Source: Actinoallomurus purpureus (GTDB taxonomy: Bacteria; Actinomycetota; Actinomycetes; Streptosporangiales; Streptosporangiaceae). From it: 64,000 nucleotides of DNA. Under the pieces are notes generated by a model. It ran no database searches and was not told the origin of the DNA. It was given only the letters and a program-made list of their open reading frames with translations. This document shows, one piece after another, positions 43,384 to 51,617 of this stretch. The position numbers were made by a program, and so were the translations under genes. Within the stretch, counting starts at the first letter, position 1, and the number at the start of each line of letters is the position of its first letter. The DNA lies in the NCBI RefSeq assembly GCF_024055795.1, contig NZ_JAMXMY010000013.1, positions 1-64,000 of the forward strand, given 5' to 3'.

Positions 43384-43443
43384 ATGATGAAGAAGACGAT
43401 CGCTTCGGTCGGCGTCGTGGCAGCCGCGACCACGGGATCGTGA
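43384..43443 (+). pseudogene. Signal-peptide-like 19-residue fragment
   Basis: ATG 43384 begins MMKKTIASVGVVAAATTGS and stops. A second in-phase-shifted tail (GIVISNNTNVAVDD, stop) follows at once, suggesting a small secreted protein reduced to its signal and last residues. Confidence 0.35.
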
Positions 43444-43603
43444 TCAGCAACAACACCAACGTCGCGGTCGATGACTGAGATCGCCGGCGGTAGAGAGGCC
43501 ATGGCGGCCGGCTCCCGGCGATCCGCCGGGTACCGGCCGGGCCGCCGCCGAACGATCGCACACCCGCCGCGATCACGACGAGGACCAACCAGGAGGGGCC
43601 GCC

Positions 43604-44235
43604 GAGCACCAACTCGTCATCTGCCACGGCAACGGCCCGCAGGTGGGGATCCTGGCCCTCAAGAGCGAGACGGACAAGTCGCTGTGGCTGCCGTACCCGC
43701 TCGACGTCATCGGCGCGCAGACCCAGGGGATGATCGGTTACTGGCTGGTCCAGGAGCTCCGGAACGCCGGGATGCGACGGCCCACCGTCGCGCTCGTCGC
43801 CCAGACCGTCGTGGACGGCGCCGACCCGGCCTTCGCCCAGCCCACCAAGTTCATCGGCTCGGTCTATGACCGCCGGCGCGCGCGGGCGCTCGCCGACCGG
43901 TACGGCTGGAATATCGCCGCGACGGCCCCCGTTGGAGGCGCGTCGTGCCGGCACCGGAGCCGATCTCCCTGGTGGAGGGTGACACGATCCGGGCGCTGCT
44001 CGAACAAACACGGGCATGTCGTCGTCTGCGGCGGTGGAGGGGAGGCGTCCCGGTCGTCCAGACCGGTACGGGTGAGCTGCGGGGCGTCGACGGGGTCGTC
44101 GACAATGACCTCATCGCTGCCCGTCTCGCCCTGAGGCTCGGCGCCGAGCGCCTGCTCATCCTCACCGACGTCCCCGCCGTGATGCGGGGCTGGGGCACCA
44201 CCGTCACCGCACGTGCCGTCGCGGCGTCCAGTTGA
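43604..44235 (+). pseudogene. arcC: Carbamate kinase remnant with multiple frameshifts
   Basis: Successive frames read a carbamate kinase: VICHGNGPQVGILAL, YPLDVIGAQTQGMIGYWL, PTKFIGSVYD, then after a shift near 43930 VVPAPEPISLVEGD. A further shifted patch reads HGHVVVCGGGG, followed by VDNDLIAARLALRLGAE and LILTDVPAVM. The N-terminal P-loop-like part and the C-terminal third are missing. No other arginine-deiminase gene is adjacent. Confidence 0.82.
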
Positions 44236-44290
44236 TCGCTGGAACAGGCCGGCACCTTGCCCCTAGTGACGACATACATGGAGAGGACGA

Positions 44291-45229
44291 ATGGACACCA
44301 TGATGGCTCTGCGGGCGCACACCCGAGGCGGCCCAGAGCAACTCGTGTACGAACAGGCGCCGGTACCCGTGCCCGCTCGGGGTGAGGTGCTCATCGCCGT
44401 GCACGCCGCGGCGATCACCCTCGCCGAACTCGGCTGGGACCTGTCGTGGACCGCCCGGGACGGCTCCGACCGCACCCCGGTGATCCCTTCACACGAGGTG
44501 TCCGGGACGGTCGCCGCGCTGGGCGAGGACGTCCCGGGCTTCTCGGTCGGGGACGACGTCTACGGTCTGATCGACTTCGACCGGGACGGCGCCGCAGCGG
44601 AATTCGTGACCGCACCGGCCGACACCCTCGCGCACAAGCCGCGCAGCATTACTCACGTACATGCCGCCGCGCTGCCTCTGGCCGCGCTCACCGCTTGGCA
44701 GGCGCTCGTCGACCACGCCGGCCTCGCCCCCGGCGAGCAGGTGCTCATCCACGGTGGCGCGGGAGGAATCGGCGTGTACGCCGTGCAGATCGCCGCGAGT
44801 CTCGGCGCGCGGGTCATCGCCACCGACGCCCCGGCGCACGCCGAACTCGTACGCCGGCTCGGCGCGGAGCGCTTCATCGACTTCACCAGCGAGGCCTTCG
44901 ACGACGTGGTTTCCGGGCTCGACGTCGTCCTGGACACCGTGGGCGGCAGGACCCTCGAGCGTTCCTACGGTGTGCTGCGCCCCGGCGGGCGGCTGGTGAC
45001 CCTCGGTGCCACGCCGTCACCGGAACGAGCCGAGGAGCATCAGGTCAAGGCCATGTTCTTCGTGGTGCGGCCGGACGCGGGGGAACTGGCCCACCTGGCG
45101 CGGATGGTGGACGACGGCAGGTTGCGGCCGGTGGTGAGCCAGGTTTTCCCGCTGGACGCCGGCCGCCGCGCCTTCGAGAGCAGAGGGCGGGAACGCAGGC
45201 CTGGCAAGACGATCCTCACCGTCCGCTGA
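44291..45229 (+). CDS. NADP-dependent oxidoreductase, quinone-reductase-like MDR
   Basis: A 312-residue zinc-independent medium-chain reductase. The GroES-like N-terminus has PSHEVSGTVAALG, and the NADP motif is HGGAGGIGVYAVQIAASLGA. DTVGG and LRPGGRLVTLG follow. Members reduce quinones or enones with NADPH. GGAG precedes ATG 44291; an internal ATG at 44300 is possible. It stands alone. Confidence 0.9.
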   Translation: MDTMMALRAHTRGGPEQLVYEQAPVPVPARGEVLIAVHAAAITLAELGWDLSWTARDGSDRTPVIPSHEVSGTVAALGEDVPGFSVGDDVYGLIDFDRDGAAAEFVTAPADTLAHKPRSITHVHAAALPLAALTAWQALVDHAGLAPGEQVLIHGGAGGIGVYAVQIAASLGARVIATDAPAHAELVRRLGAERFIDFTSEAFDDVVSGLDVVLDTVGGRTLERSYGVLRPGGRLVTLGATPSPERAEEHQVKAMFFVVRPDAGELAHLARMVDDGRLRPVVSQVFPLDAGRRAFESRGRERRPGKTILTVR

Positions 45230-45503
45230 CACCACCGCCACGCCGAGTTATGTGTCTCGGCCGGCTTCCGCAGGCCCATGCGTATTCGGCGGGTTACTGA
45301 GTGCCGTCGCCCTCCGCGGCACGCGTCGGCCCACGGCACCGTCGAAGCGCCTGCACTGCGCCATTGACGCACCACCGCCGTCGGCACTGCCCGACCGATC
45401 CGCTGTACCTCACTCACGTTCCTGAATCCTTCATGCAGGAGCGCGAGATGTTCAGGCCGAGGAGTCGCCTGGTCGACGGCACGGCGAATGCTCAGGAGCG
45501 CGG

Positions 45504-45959
45504 ATGAGAAGACCACCGACCAAGCCCGATCACAAGAAGCGGCATCCGGCCAACACCACGCACTTTGACCGGGCGCCGTTGGGCGCCCGAATCGCGAACG
45601 CAGTCGCGCGGCAAGTGGGCTCATGGCGGTTCATCGCCATACAGACCGCTTTGATCGCGGCGTGGGTGGCCTACAACGCCGCGTACGGACACCCCTTCGA
45701 CCCGTGGCCGTTCATCGCGCTGAACCTGGCGCTGAGCATGGAAGCGGCGTATACCGGCCCCATTCTCCAGCTGTCGCAGAACCGTCTGACCGCGCATGCG
45801 GAGGCGCGAGCCGATGGGGACTACCAAGACGGGTGGGAGACGCACGCGATGCTGCTCGCCTTGATCAAGACGATCGAACAGGCGAAGAGCATTCAGGAGA
45901 TCGACCAGATCGACTGGCGAAGGCTGCTCAACCGGGAGGACCTCGGCTCGACCGATTGA
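45504..45959 (+). CDS. DUF1003 membrane protein
   Basis: A 151-residue protein with a basic N-terminus, a transmembrane segment (FIAIQTALIAAWVAYNAA), the family signature FDPWPFIALNLALSMEAAYT and SQNR. A C-terminal acidic helix ends in DQIDWRRLL. DUF1003 proteins are of unknown function. GGAG is eight bases upstream of ATG 45504. Confidence 0.85.
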   Translation: MRRPPTKPDHKKRHPANTTHFDRAPLGARIANAVARQVGSWRFIAIQTALIAAWVAYNAAYGHPFDPWPFIALNLALSMEAAYTGPILQLSQNRLTAHAEARADGDYQDGWETHAMLLALIKTIEQAKSIQEIDQIDWRRLLNREDLGSTD

Positions 45960-46184
45960 GTTCGGGTCATCTTCGAGTAGGGGCAGAGCGTGGTCGCCGT
46001 CGTGAGCAGTTGGGTGGCCGTTTCACGTTCGATTCCTGGCCAGCTCACGACGAGGCCGGCGGCGAAGAGCTGTTCGGGATTCGGGCGGGTGGCGTCGCCG
46101 CCCAGTTCCTCGGGTGTCCGCAGATCCAGGTCGAGGGCGCCGTCGGCGGCCACAAGGAGCCTGTAGTGGGGGTGTGCTGGTCAT
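45960..46184 (-). pseudogene. Ohr/OsmC-like peroxide-resistance remnant with internal deletion
   Basis: It is coupled by ATGA to the upstream sigma-like gene (ATG 46184), but after MTSTP the frame shifts. The readable part is LLVAADGALDLDLRTPEELGG then NPEQLFAAG, the N-terminal Ohr half. It jumps directly to ETATQLLTTATTLCPYSKMTR, the C-terminal half with the resolving Cys. The reactive Cys of the AACF motif is deleted. Confidence 0.75.
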
Positions 46185-46945
46185 GGGCGATGCCAGCGCT
46201 GCAGCTTGTCGGGGTTCAGCACGATCCATACAGCGGTGACCTCGGTACCGGAGATGCTCACGCTGACCACCGCCACCGCCTGGCCTGCCCGGCGCAGTGC
46301 CAGCCCTGTGCGACCGTTTACGGACTCGATGGTCACAATCGTGCGGGGCCGGCCGGTCAGCAGGGCCGTGACGAAGTGGGCGACTGCGTCCGCGCCGCGG
46401 GTCGGGTGTACTGCGGCGCGTATCTTGCCGCCGCCGTCGCTGACCACCATTGCGTCGGCGGCCAGGACTGCTTTCAGTGCGGTCGTGTCTCCTGTGCCGC
46501 ATGCTGCCGCGAATCGGCGTGCGACGTGATCATGCCTGTTGAGCATGGCCTGGTCGGAGCTGTTCTGGCGGGGGTCGTGCTGTGCCCAGCCGGTGACAGC
46601 GCCGGGCGTGTGGTGGGGCCTTGGATGACGCGCCGGGCCGCCGGTAGAAGGCGGTGTGGCCGGGTCGCCGGGTTCCGGTGTGCCGTTGAGGGGCTGGACT
46701 GCGGCGGTGGAGGCGAGCAGCTCCAGGCAGATGCCTCGTGCGACTCGCGTGAGCCAGGCTTTGGGTATCGCGATGCCGGCGCGTTCGTCGTCGTCGAGGG
46801 CGTACCAGCGGCGGTAGGTCTCGTGGACGATCTGGTCGGCCGTCGTGGCTGAGCCGAACATCAACAAGGCGATTTCCAGCAGGTGTTGCCGTTCGTCGAG
46901 CATCTCTGCCAGCGAGGCCGCGGCCCCGGCCCCCGTGTCGGTCAT
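46181..46945 (-). CDS. Sigma-factor-like protein with region 2 and a SnoaL-like tail but no region 4
   Basis: A 254-residue protein. Residues about 10-75 look like sigma region 2 (LLEIALLMFGSATTADQIVHETYRRW). A Pro-rich linker then replaces the sigma-4 helix-turn-helix. The C-terminal part is the SnoaL-like domain found in ECF41/SigJ proteins (DGGGKIRA, WIVLNPDKLQ). It may be a variant sigma factor or a non-promoter-binding relative. It is followed in an ATGA overlap by a broken Ohr gene. Confidence 0.7.
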   Translation of the reverse strand: MTDTGAGAAASLAEMLDERQHLLEIALLMFGSATTADQIVHETYRRWYALDDDERAGIAIPKAWLTRVARGICLELLASTAAVQPLNGTPEPGDPATPPSTGGPARHPRPHHTPGAVTGWAQHDPRQNSSDQAMLNRHDHVARRFAAACGTGDTTALKAVLAADAMVVSDGGGKIRAAVHPTRGADAVAHFVTALLTGRPRTIVTIESVNGRTGLALRRAGQAVAVVSVSISGTEVTAVWIVLNPDKLQRWHRP

Positions 46946-47495
46946 GGCCGACCGTCCTCGCGGGCCTCGCGGCGAGGCGAGGGCGCCTGGGAACGGGGAG
47001 CCTGCTTCTCCTGTTTCCAGGCTGTGCAGTGGCCCGCGTGTCCGCCGACTATCGGGATCGTCCGCACGTTGTCCTCCCTGAGGATCTCTCGCCACCTAAG
47101 ACCGGACAGCCCGTCCTGTTGTGACTTCTCTGGCGTACTTCAGGGAGGCAACGGGTCAGGCTGCGGTGGACACTGCGGCGATCTTGGCAGGGTCCATCAT
47201 CCAATCAGGAGGCCGACCCAGCGTCCGCATGGCCTGGCCGCCTGCGGCCTCGATGCCGGGGCGCAGCATCGCCTCGCCCCGTCGCGAGCTGAGCCGCGCC
47301 GATCCGCCCGAGTTCACTGCCTGCGGCGATCAGGAACCGGTGTGCCCGCACACCGAATGGCTGCCCTGCTGCGTCCTCAGACAAGACAACCCCACGACCT
47401 GTGACAGCCCCTACGAAAATCCGCTCGTCACACACCAGGACGCCGTCCTGTCTTTGTCCACGAAGAGGGGCATTCCACGCGACAGGAGTCAGATC
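46946..47495. other. Upstream region of the sigma-like and LtrA genes
   Basis: Divergent upstream region. An open frame reaches from 47121 into the LtrA gene, but the part before 47496 has no recognisable homology. No other feature seen. Confidence 0.35.
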
Positions 47496-48689
47496 ATGCC
47501 ATCGGCGACCAACGGGATCCGGGTTCGGATGCGTGCGCGGCCGATCGACGAGCCGCACCGCGTCTCCAGCCCACTGGAGCTGCTGTTCGACCTGACCTTC
47601 GTGGTCGCGGTCGCGGCCGTCACCAACCAGCTCGCGCACAGCATCACCGACGGCCACGGCCTGGCCGGGCTCGTCCCGTTCTTCCAGGTCTTCTTCGCGG
47701 TGTGGTGGGCCTGGATGAACTTCACCTGGTTCGCCTCGTCCTACGACACCGATGACGTCGCCTACCGCTTGCTGACCATGGTGCAGATGGCCGGTGTGCT
47801 GGTCCTGGCCGCCGGTGTACCCGCCGCGGCCGACCACTCCGACTACCGGGCCGTCACACTCGGCTACTTCATCATGAGGATCGGGCTCGTGTCCCAATGG
47901 CTGCGGGCCGCCATCGAAGACCCGGCCGGTCGCCGCACCGCGCTGCGGTACGCCACCGGTATCACCATCGTGCAGGCGGGCTGGGTACTCCGCCTCATCC
48001 TCTCAGCGACCGGCACCCTGCCATCATCCGCCCAGCTGCCGTTCTTCATCGGCCTGGACGTCCTGGAGCTCATGGTGCCACGCTGGGCGGAACGGGCCAC
48101 GGCCACCAACTGGCACCCGCACCACATCGCCGAACGCTACGGCCTGTTCACGATCATCCTGCTCGGCGAGAGCATTCTCCCCGTGAGCAGCGGAGTCGCA
48201 GGAGCGCTCGAAACAGCCGAGATCAACAGCCGTCTCGTCGTCATCGCCGTCTCCGGTCTCGTTCTGCTGTTCGCCCTCTGGTGGCTCTACTTCCTCGTGC
48301 CGGCCGGGGCGGGTCTGGGCAACCGCCGCGATCGGTCCTACCGGTGGGGATACGGCCACTATGGCATCTTCGCCGCCCTCGCCGCCCTCGGCGCCGGCCT
48401 CGAGGCCACGGTCGAACAGACCGGACATGACCTCAATGCCTCACCCCTCGCCATCTGCTACGCCGTCGCGATCCCGGCCGCGGTATTCCTCATGTCGCTC
48501 TGGCTCGTCCACGCGCCCATCGTGGCCGAGCCCGTCGTCAAGCCCGCTGCCGTTCTCGGCGGCACCGGCATCATCCTCGCCGTGCCGCTCGCGGCACCGC
48601 AGATCGGAGTGGCCACCGTCGTCGCGGCGATCGCAGCCGTCAACGTCCTGATCACCGCCATCACCATCGCCACCAGCCGGAAGCGCTGA
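47496..48689 (+). CDS. Low temperature requirement protein A (LtrA) family
   Basis: A 397-residue membrane protein with about ten to twelve hydrophobic segments. LELLFDLTFVVAVAAV near residue 30 and RYGLFTIILLGESILPVS in the middle are LtrA signatures. The cytoplasmic start is Arg-rich. AGGAG is about seven bases before ATG 47496. The family is widespread in actinomycetes, with no firm biochemical role. Confidence 0.88.
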   Translation: MPSATNGIRVRMRARPIDEPHRVSSPLELLFDLTFVVAVAAVTNQLAHSITDGHGLAGLVPFFQVFFAVWWAWMNFTWFASSYDTDDVAYRLLTMVQMAGVLVLAAGVPAAADHSDYRAVTLGYFIMRIGLVSQWLRAAIEDPAGRRTALRYATGITIVQAGWVLRLILSATGTLPSSAQLPFFIGLDVLELMVPRWAERATATNWHPHHIAERYGLFTIILLGESILPVSSGVAGALETAEINSRLVVIAVSGLVLLFALWWLYFLVPAGAGLGNRRDRSYRWGYGHYGIFAALAALGAGLEATVEQTGHDLNASPLAICYAVAIPAAVFLMSLWLVHAPIVAEPVVKPAAVLGGTGIILAVPLAAPQIGVATVVAAIAAVNVLITAITIATSRKR

Positions 48690-48966
48690 GCCCGAGTCCC
48701 CTCAGCCAACGAACTTGAGCGAGAAACAGTCGGTGTCGGGTCATACCCCGGCTCGCGCGGCAAGCCCACCACGGTCATCTGCTCCGAGCCGGCTTTCATG
48801 TCCTCAAGGATCCAGACCCAGGCCCGATCCGAGTTCAAACCCGGCGGACCGGTGCTGTCACAAACGCGGTCACCGCCTAGTCCTACCTGATATCGGTCCC
48901 GGCGCCGACCATCCGCCGCGCAGAGAAGAGACGGATCCTGACGGATCAAGACCATGGGGGTTGCTA

Positions 48967-49242
48967 ATGCAGGTCGCACTGATCGGGTATAGCGGGCTGG
49001 TCGGCTCAAACGTAGCGAGCGCGCTTCCCATGTACGTAGTCGGCGACCCGTACGCGCGCTGCTTCGCGGCGAAGCTCGGCGAGTGGACCCCGACCCCGGA
49101 TGATCGACGCGAGTGTCCCGGTGCGCGGACCGGCCAGCCGCGAACACCCAGAACGGACCGAACCCACCAGCCGGCTCGAAGCCAGGCGTGCGCCCATGGT
49201 GCGCGCCACCCTGGGCAGGTCGCGGCGAAGCCCCGGCCGTGA
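48967..49242 (+). CDS. Hypothetical ORF with a Rossmann-like start, possibly a remnant
   Basis: ATG 48967 follows GGGGG. The N-terminus VALIGYSGLVGSNVASAL looks like a dinucleotide-binding beta-alpha start, but the fold does not continue. The remaining residues are Arg/Pro-rich. It may be the stub of a deleted NAD(P)-binding gene. The region 48690-48966 before it shows nothing. Confidence 0.3.
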   Translation: MQVALIGYSGLVGSNVASALPMYVVGDPYARCFAAKLGEWTPTPDDRRECPGARTGQPRTPRTDRTHQPARSQACAHGARHPGQVAAKPRP

Positions 49243-49333
49243 CCTGCCAGGCGCGCACGCCAAACCGTCCCTCCGTGCGTGCCACCCCCGGCAGGCCGCG
49301 GCACCGATCCCCAGGCCCCCGCCGCGGCCTGCC
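49199..49333. repeat. Two successive large hairpins of related sequence
   Basis: Unit 1 has nested perfect arms 49199-49207/49250-49258 (GTGCGCGCC) and 49214-49221/49241-49248 (GGCAGGTC). Unit 2 has 12-bp arms 49290-49301/49322-49333 (GGCAGGCCGCGG). Both units begin with similar GTGCG-GCCACC sequence about 75-80 bp apart. No gene is recognised in 49243-49562. Confidence 0.6.
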
Positions 49334-49562
49334 TCAAACTCGACCTGGTGGCGTGACCTTTGTCGCACGACGACGCCTCTGTGATGGGACCGTCGAGACC
49401 ATGTGATCGCTCAGCGCACCGCCGAAGGGCACGTCGAGCACGGCCCGAGAAAGCTGGGCTTCACCTCTCGATCCCGCATCGCCGCCACGTGGGCGGCCGA
49501 GCAGCAAGCCGGGGCATGCACACGGCGGCTCCATATGTCACATGTGAGCCCTCTGCCCGGTC

Positions 49563-50345
49563 ATGAATGACGTGTGCAATGACGAAGCAGAGGCTGGCAC
49601 GCCCCCTCGGGACGGACGGGACCAATATGCGGTGAGCGCCGAGTTCTACGACATCCTCCAGGCCGAGCGGGACCGCGATCGGGTCCACCGGCTGTACAGC
49701 GCCGACGTGCGGACCGCCCGGGCAGGCGTCCTGGACATCGGCGCCGGCACCGGGACCGTGACCGCGATGAGTCTGGTCGAATCCGGTGCTGCGGTGCACG
49801 CCGTCGAGCCGACCCGAGCCATGCGGACCGCACTCATGACGCGTCTGGCCGACATGCCCGCCGACCTGCGCATGCGGGTCACCGTTCACGCCCGGGCACT
49901 GCATGACAGCGGTCTGAGGGCCGTGGCGGACGTGGCGATCTGCCACAACGTGATCGGCTGTCTTCAGCCCACACGACGACGCACGTTGTGGCCTGCGGTG
50001 GCGAAGGCTCTTCTTCCCGGCGGAGTGCTCGTCCTCCAACTGCCACCGGCCTCTCTGCCCACCACTGCCGTCAGCACGGACCTGCCGATCGTGCGCGTCG
50101 GGGAACACGAGTACGGCGGCCGGATGGTCACCTCAGCGGACGGGGAGCGCATTCGTGCTCACTTCGACTATTGGGTGCGGGGCCGGGCGGGCCGGTTGCG
50201 GGAGCGCGCCGAGACATTCTGGATGTGGCCCCTCTCCCGCGCAGAACTGGTCGAGGAGATGTCGGAGCACGGCTTCGCCGCATTGCCAGACCGCGGCGAC
50301 GATGTGACCCTGGCCGCACGGCACCCCGGCCTTCTCGACGGCTGA
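49563..50345 (+). CDS. Class I SAM-dependent methyltransferase
   Basis: A 260-residue protein with SAM motif [15 protein letters not shown] at about 55-68, the acidic strand VEPTRAM, and the post-motif [14 protein letters not shown]. The C-terminal part is rich in Arg and Trp, as in methyltransferase-25/11 family small-molecule enzymes. Its end lies 4 bp from the convergent SigJ gene. The acceptor is unknown, and no clear SD precedes ATG 49563. Confidence 0.82.
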   Translation: MNDVCNDEAEAGTPPRDGRDQYAVSAEFYDILQAERDRDRVHRLYSADVRTARAGVLDIGAGTGTVTAMSLVESGAAVHAVEPTRAMRTALMTRLADMPADLRMRVTVHARALHDSGLRAVADVAICHNVIGCLQPTRRRTLWPAVAKALLPGGVLVLQLPPASLPTTAVSTDLPIVRVGEHEYGGRMVTSADGERIRAHFDYWVRGRAGRLRERAETFWMWPLSRAELVEEMSEHGFAALPDRGDDVTLAARHPGLLDG

Positions 50346-50349
50346 TCGA

Positions 50350-51303
50350 TCAGTCACGCTCGGGGCCGGGCCCGACGCCCGGCGGCTCTGGCCGCGCGTG
50401 GGAGATCCCGGAGACTTTGTCCGGGTTCATCACCCACATGATCTGATCGATGCCCTGAGCCGAAGCACTGACCGTCAGCAGGGCGACGAGGGTCTCACCG
50501 CGCGAGATCAGCACACCTGGTCGTCCGTTCGCTTCGACCCACGCGATCGTCGTACCAGGCCAGAACCTCGATGCGAGTGCCCCGATGAACTTCGCAACGC
50601 GGGCTCGGCCGACCACGGGCTTCCGCGCGGCACCGCGTGCTCCACCGCCATCGGAGTAGCTGACCACATCGGCGGCGAACAGCTCTTCCAAAGTGGTGAG
50701 GTCACCCGTCTGGGATGCGGCGAGGAATGCCTCCAGCAGGCACCGGTGCTCGGCCGAGCTCACCGGCGTGCGGCGATCGGCGGCGAGGCGCTTGCGCGCG
50801 CGGCTCACCAACTGGCGGGTGTTGGCCTCGCTCAGCTGAAGAATCCTCGCGATCTCACCGTACGGATAGTCGAACGACTCTCGCAGAACATACGCCGCCC
50901 GTTCCGTAGGCGAGAGCCTCTCCAGCAAGAACAGGACCGCCAGTTCCAGCGCCTCGCCTCGCTCGGCTCCGACCTGCGGATCGGCGCTGGTGTCCACGGG
51001 CTCGGGAAGCCACGGCCCGACATACGTCTCCCGCCGCTTCCGCGCGGATTGCCCGACGTTGATCGCAAGCCGCGTCGTAATCGTCGCAAGGAACGCTTCC
51101 GGGTCTATGACGGCCGTGTGGTCGGTGGCCTGCCACCGCACCCAGGTATCCTGCACGACGTCCTCGGCCTCGGCCGAACTGCCGAGCACGCGATAGGCGA
51201 TGCCGAAGAGACGCGGCCGCAAACCGACGAAGACCGAAGCGGCCTCATCGAGCGCACCGGCCTCCGAGTCCTCTGGCTGTATGACCACGATCGCCTCCCC
51301 CAA
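50350..51303 (-). CDS. sigJ: ECF sigma factor, SigJ/ECF41 type with SnoaL-like domain
   Basis: A 317-residue factor. Region 2 is seen in FGIAYRVLGSSAEAEDVVQD and region 4 in RLSPTERAAYVLRESFDYPY with YGEIARILQLSEANTRQL. A SnoaL-like C-terminal domain follows, containing the ECF41 motifs SDGGG and NPDK. In ECF41 this domain controls activity without a separate anti-sigma factor. Typical targets are adjacent oxidoreductase or decarboxylase genes; the neighbours here are a methyltransferase and, beyond a gap, cytochrome b. Confidence 0.92.
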   Translation of the reverse strand: MGEAIVVIQPEDSEAGALDEAASVFVGLRPRLFGIAYRVLGSSAEAEDVVQDTWVRWQATDHTAVIDPEAFLATITTRLAINVGQSARKRRETYVGPWLPEPVDTSADPQVGAERGEALELAVLFLLERLSPTERAAYVLRESFDYPYGEIARILQLSEANTRQLVSRARKRLAADRRTPVSSAEHRCLLEAFLAASQTGDLTTLEELFAADVVSYSDGGGARGAARKPVVGRARVAKFIGALASRFWPGTTIAWVEANGRPGVLISRGETLVALLTVSASAQGIDQIMWVMNPDKVSGISHARPEPPGVGPGPERD

Positions 51304-51617
51304 GGCATCACCGTTCGGTCAGCCTACAAAAGCCGCTGGTCGCACGGCCTCGGCACCCCGTCAGTGCGGATCCTTCGTCTGGCTTCCTGCGCCGACGCAG
51401 GTCGCGGCCCGGGCTCGCCCACGCTGCGGAAGAGGGACACGGCGCCATAGCGGCCGGGTGGATCGTCAGCAGGCTGTGGGTCGTGTCCCAGCCAGCCGAT
51501 CGGTAAGAGGCAGGACGACGGGCCGCCACACCGCCCGACCGCCCTGCTCCATGGTGCCGCCGTCGTGATCCGTTCTGCCCGGCCCGTCGGGCGCACCGCT
51601 GCCAGGGTGGATCCGAG
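51304..51617. other. Gap between SigJ and cytochrome b genes
   Basis: A 314-bp stretch with no supported gene; frames present are short and Arg/Pro-rich in the manner of antisense readings. It should contain the SigJ promoter. Confidence 0.35.

Noticed and set aside
47121-47495. N-terminal extension of the LtrA frame as a separate domain
   Set aside because: No homology, uneven composition, and a good SD directly precedes ATG 47496.
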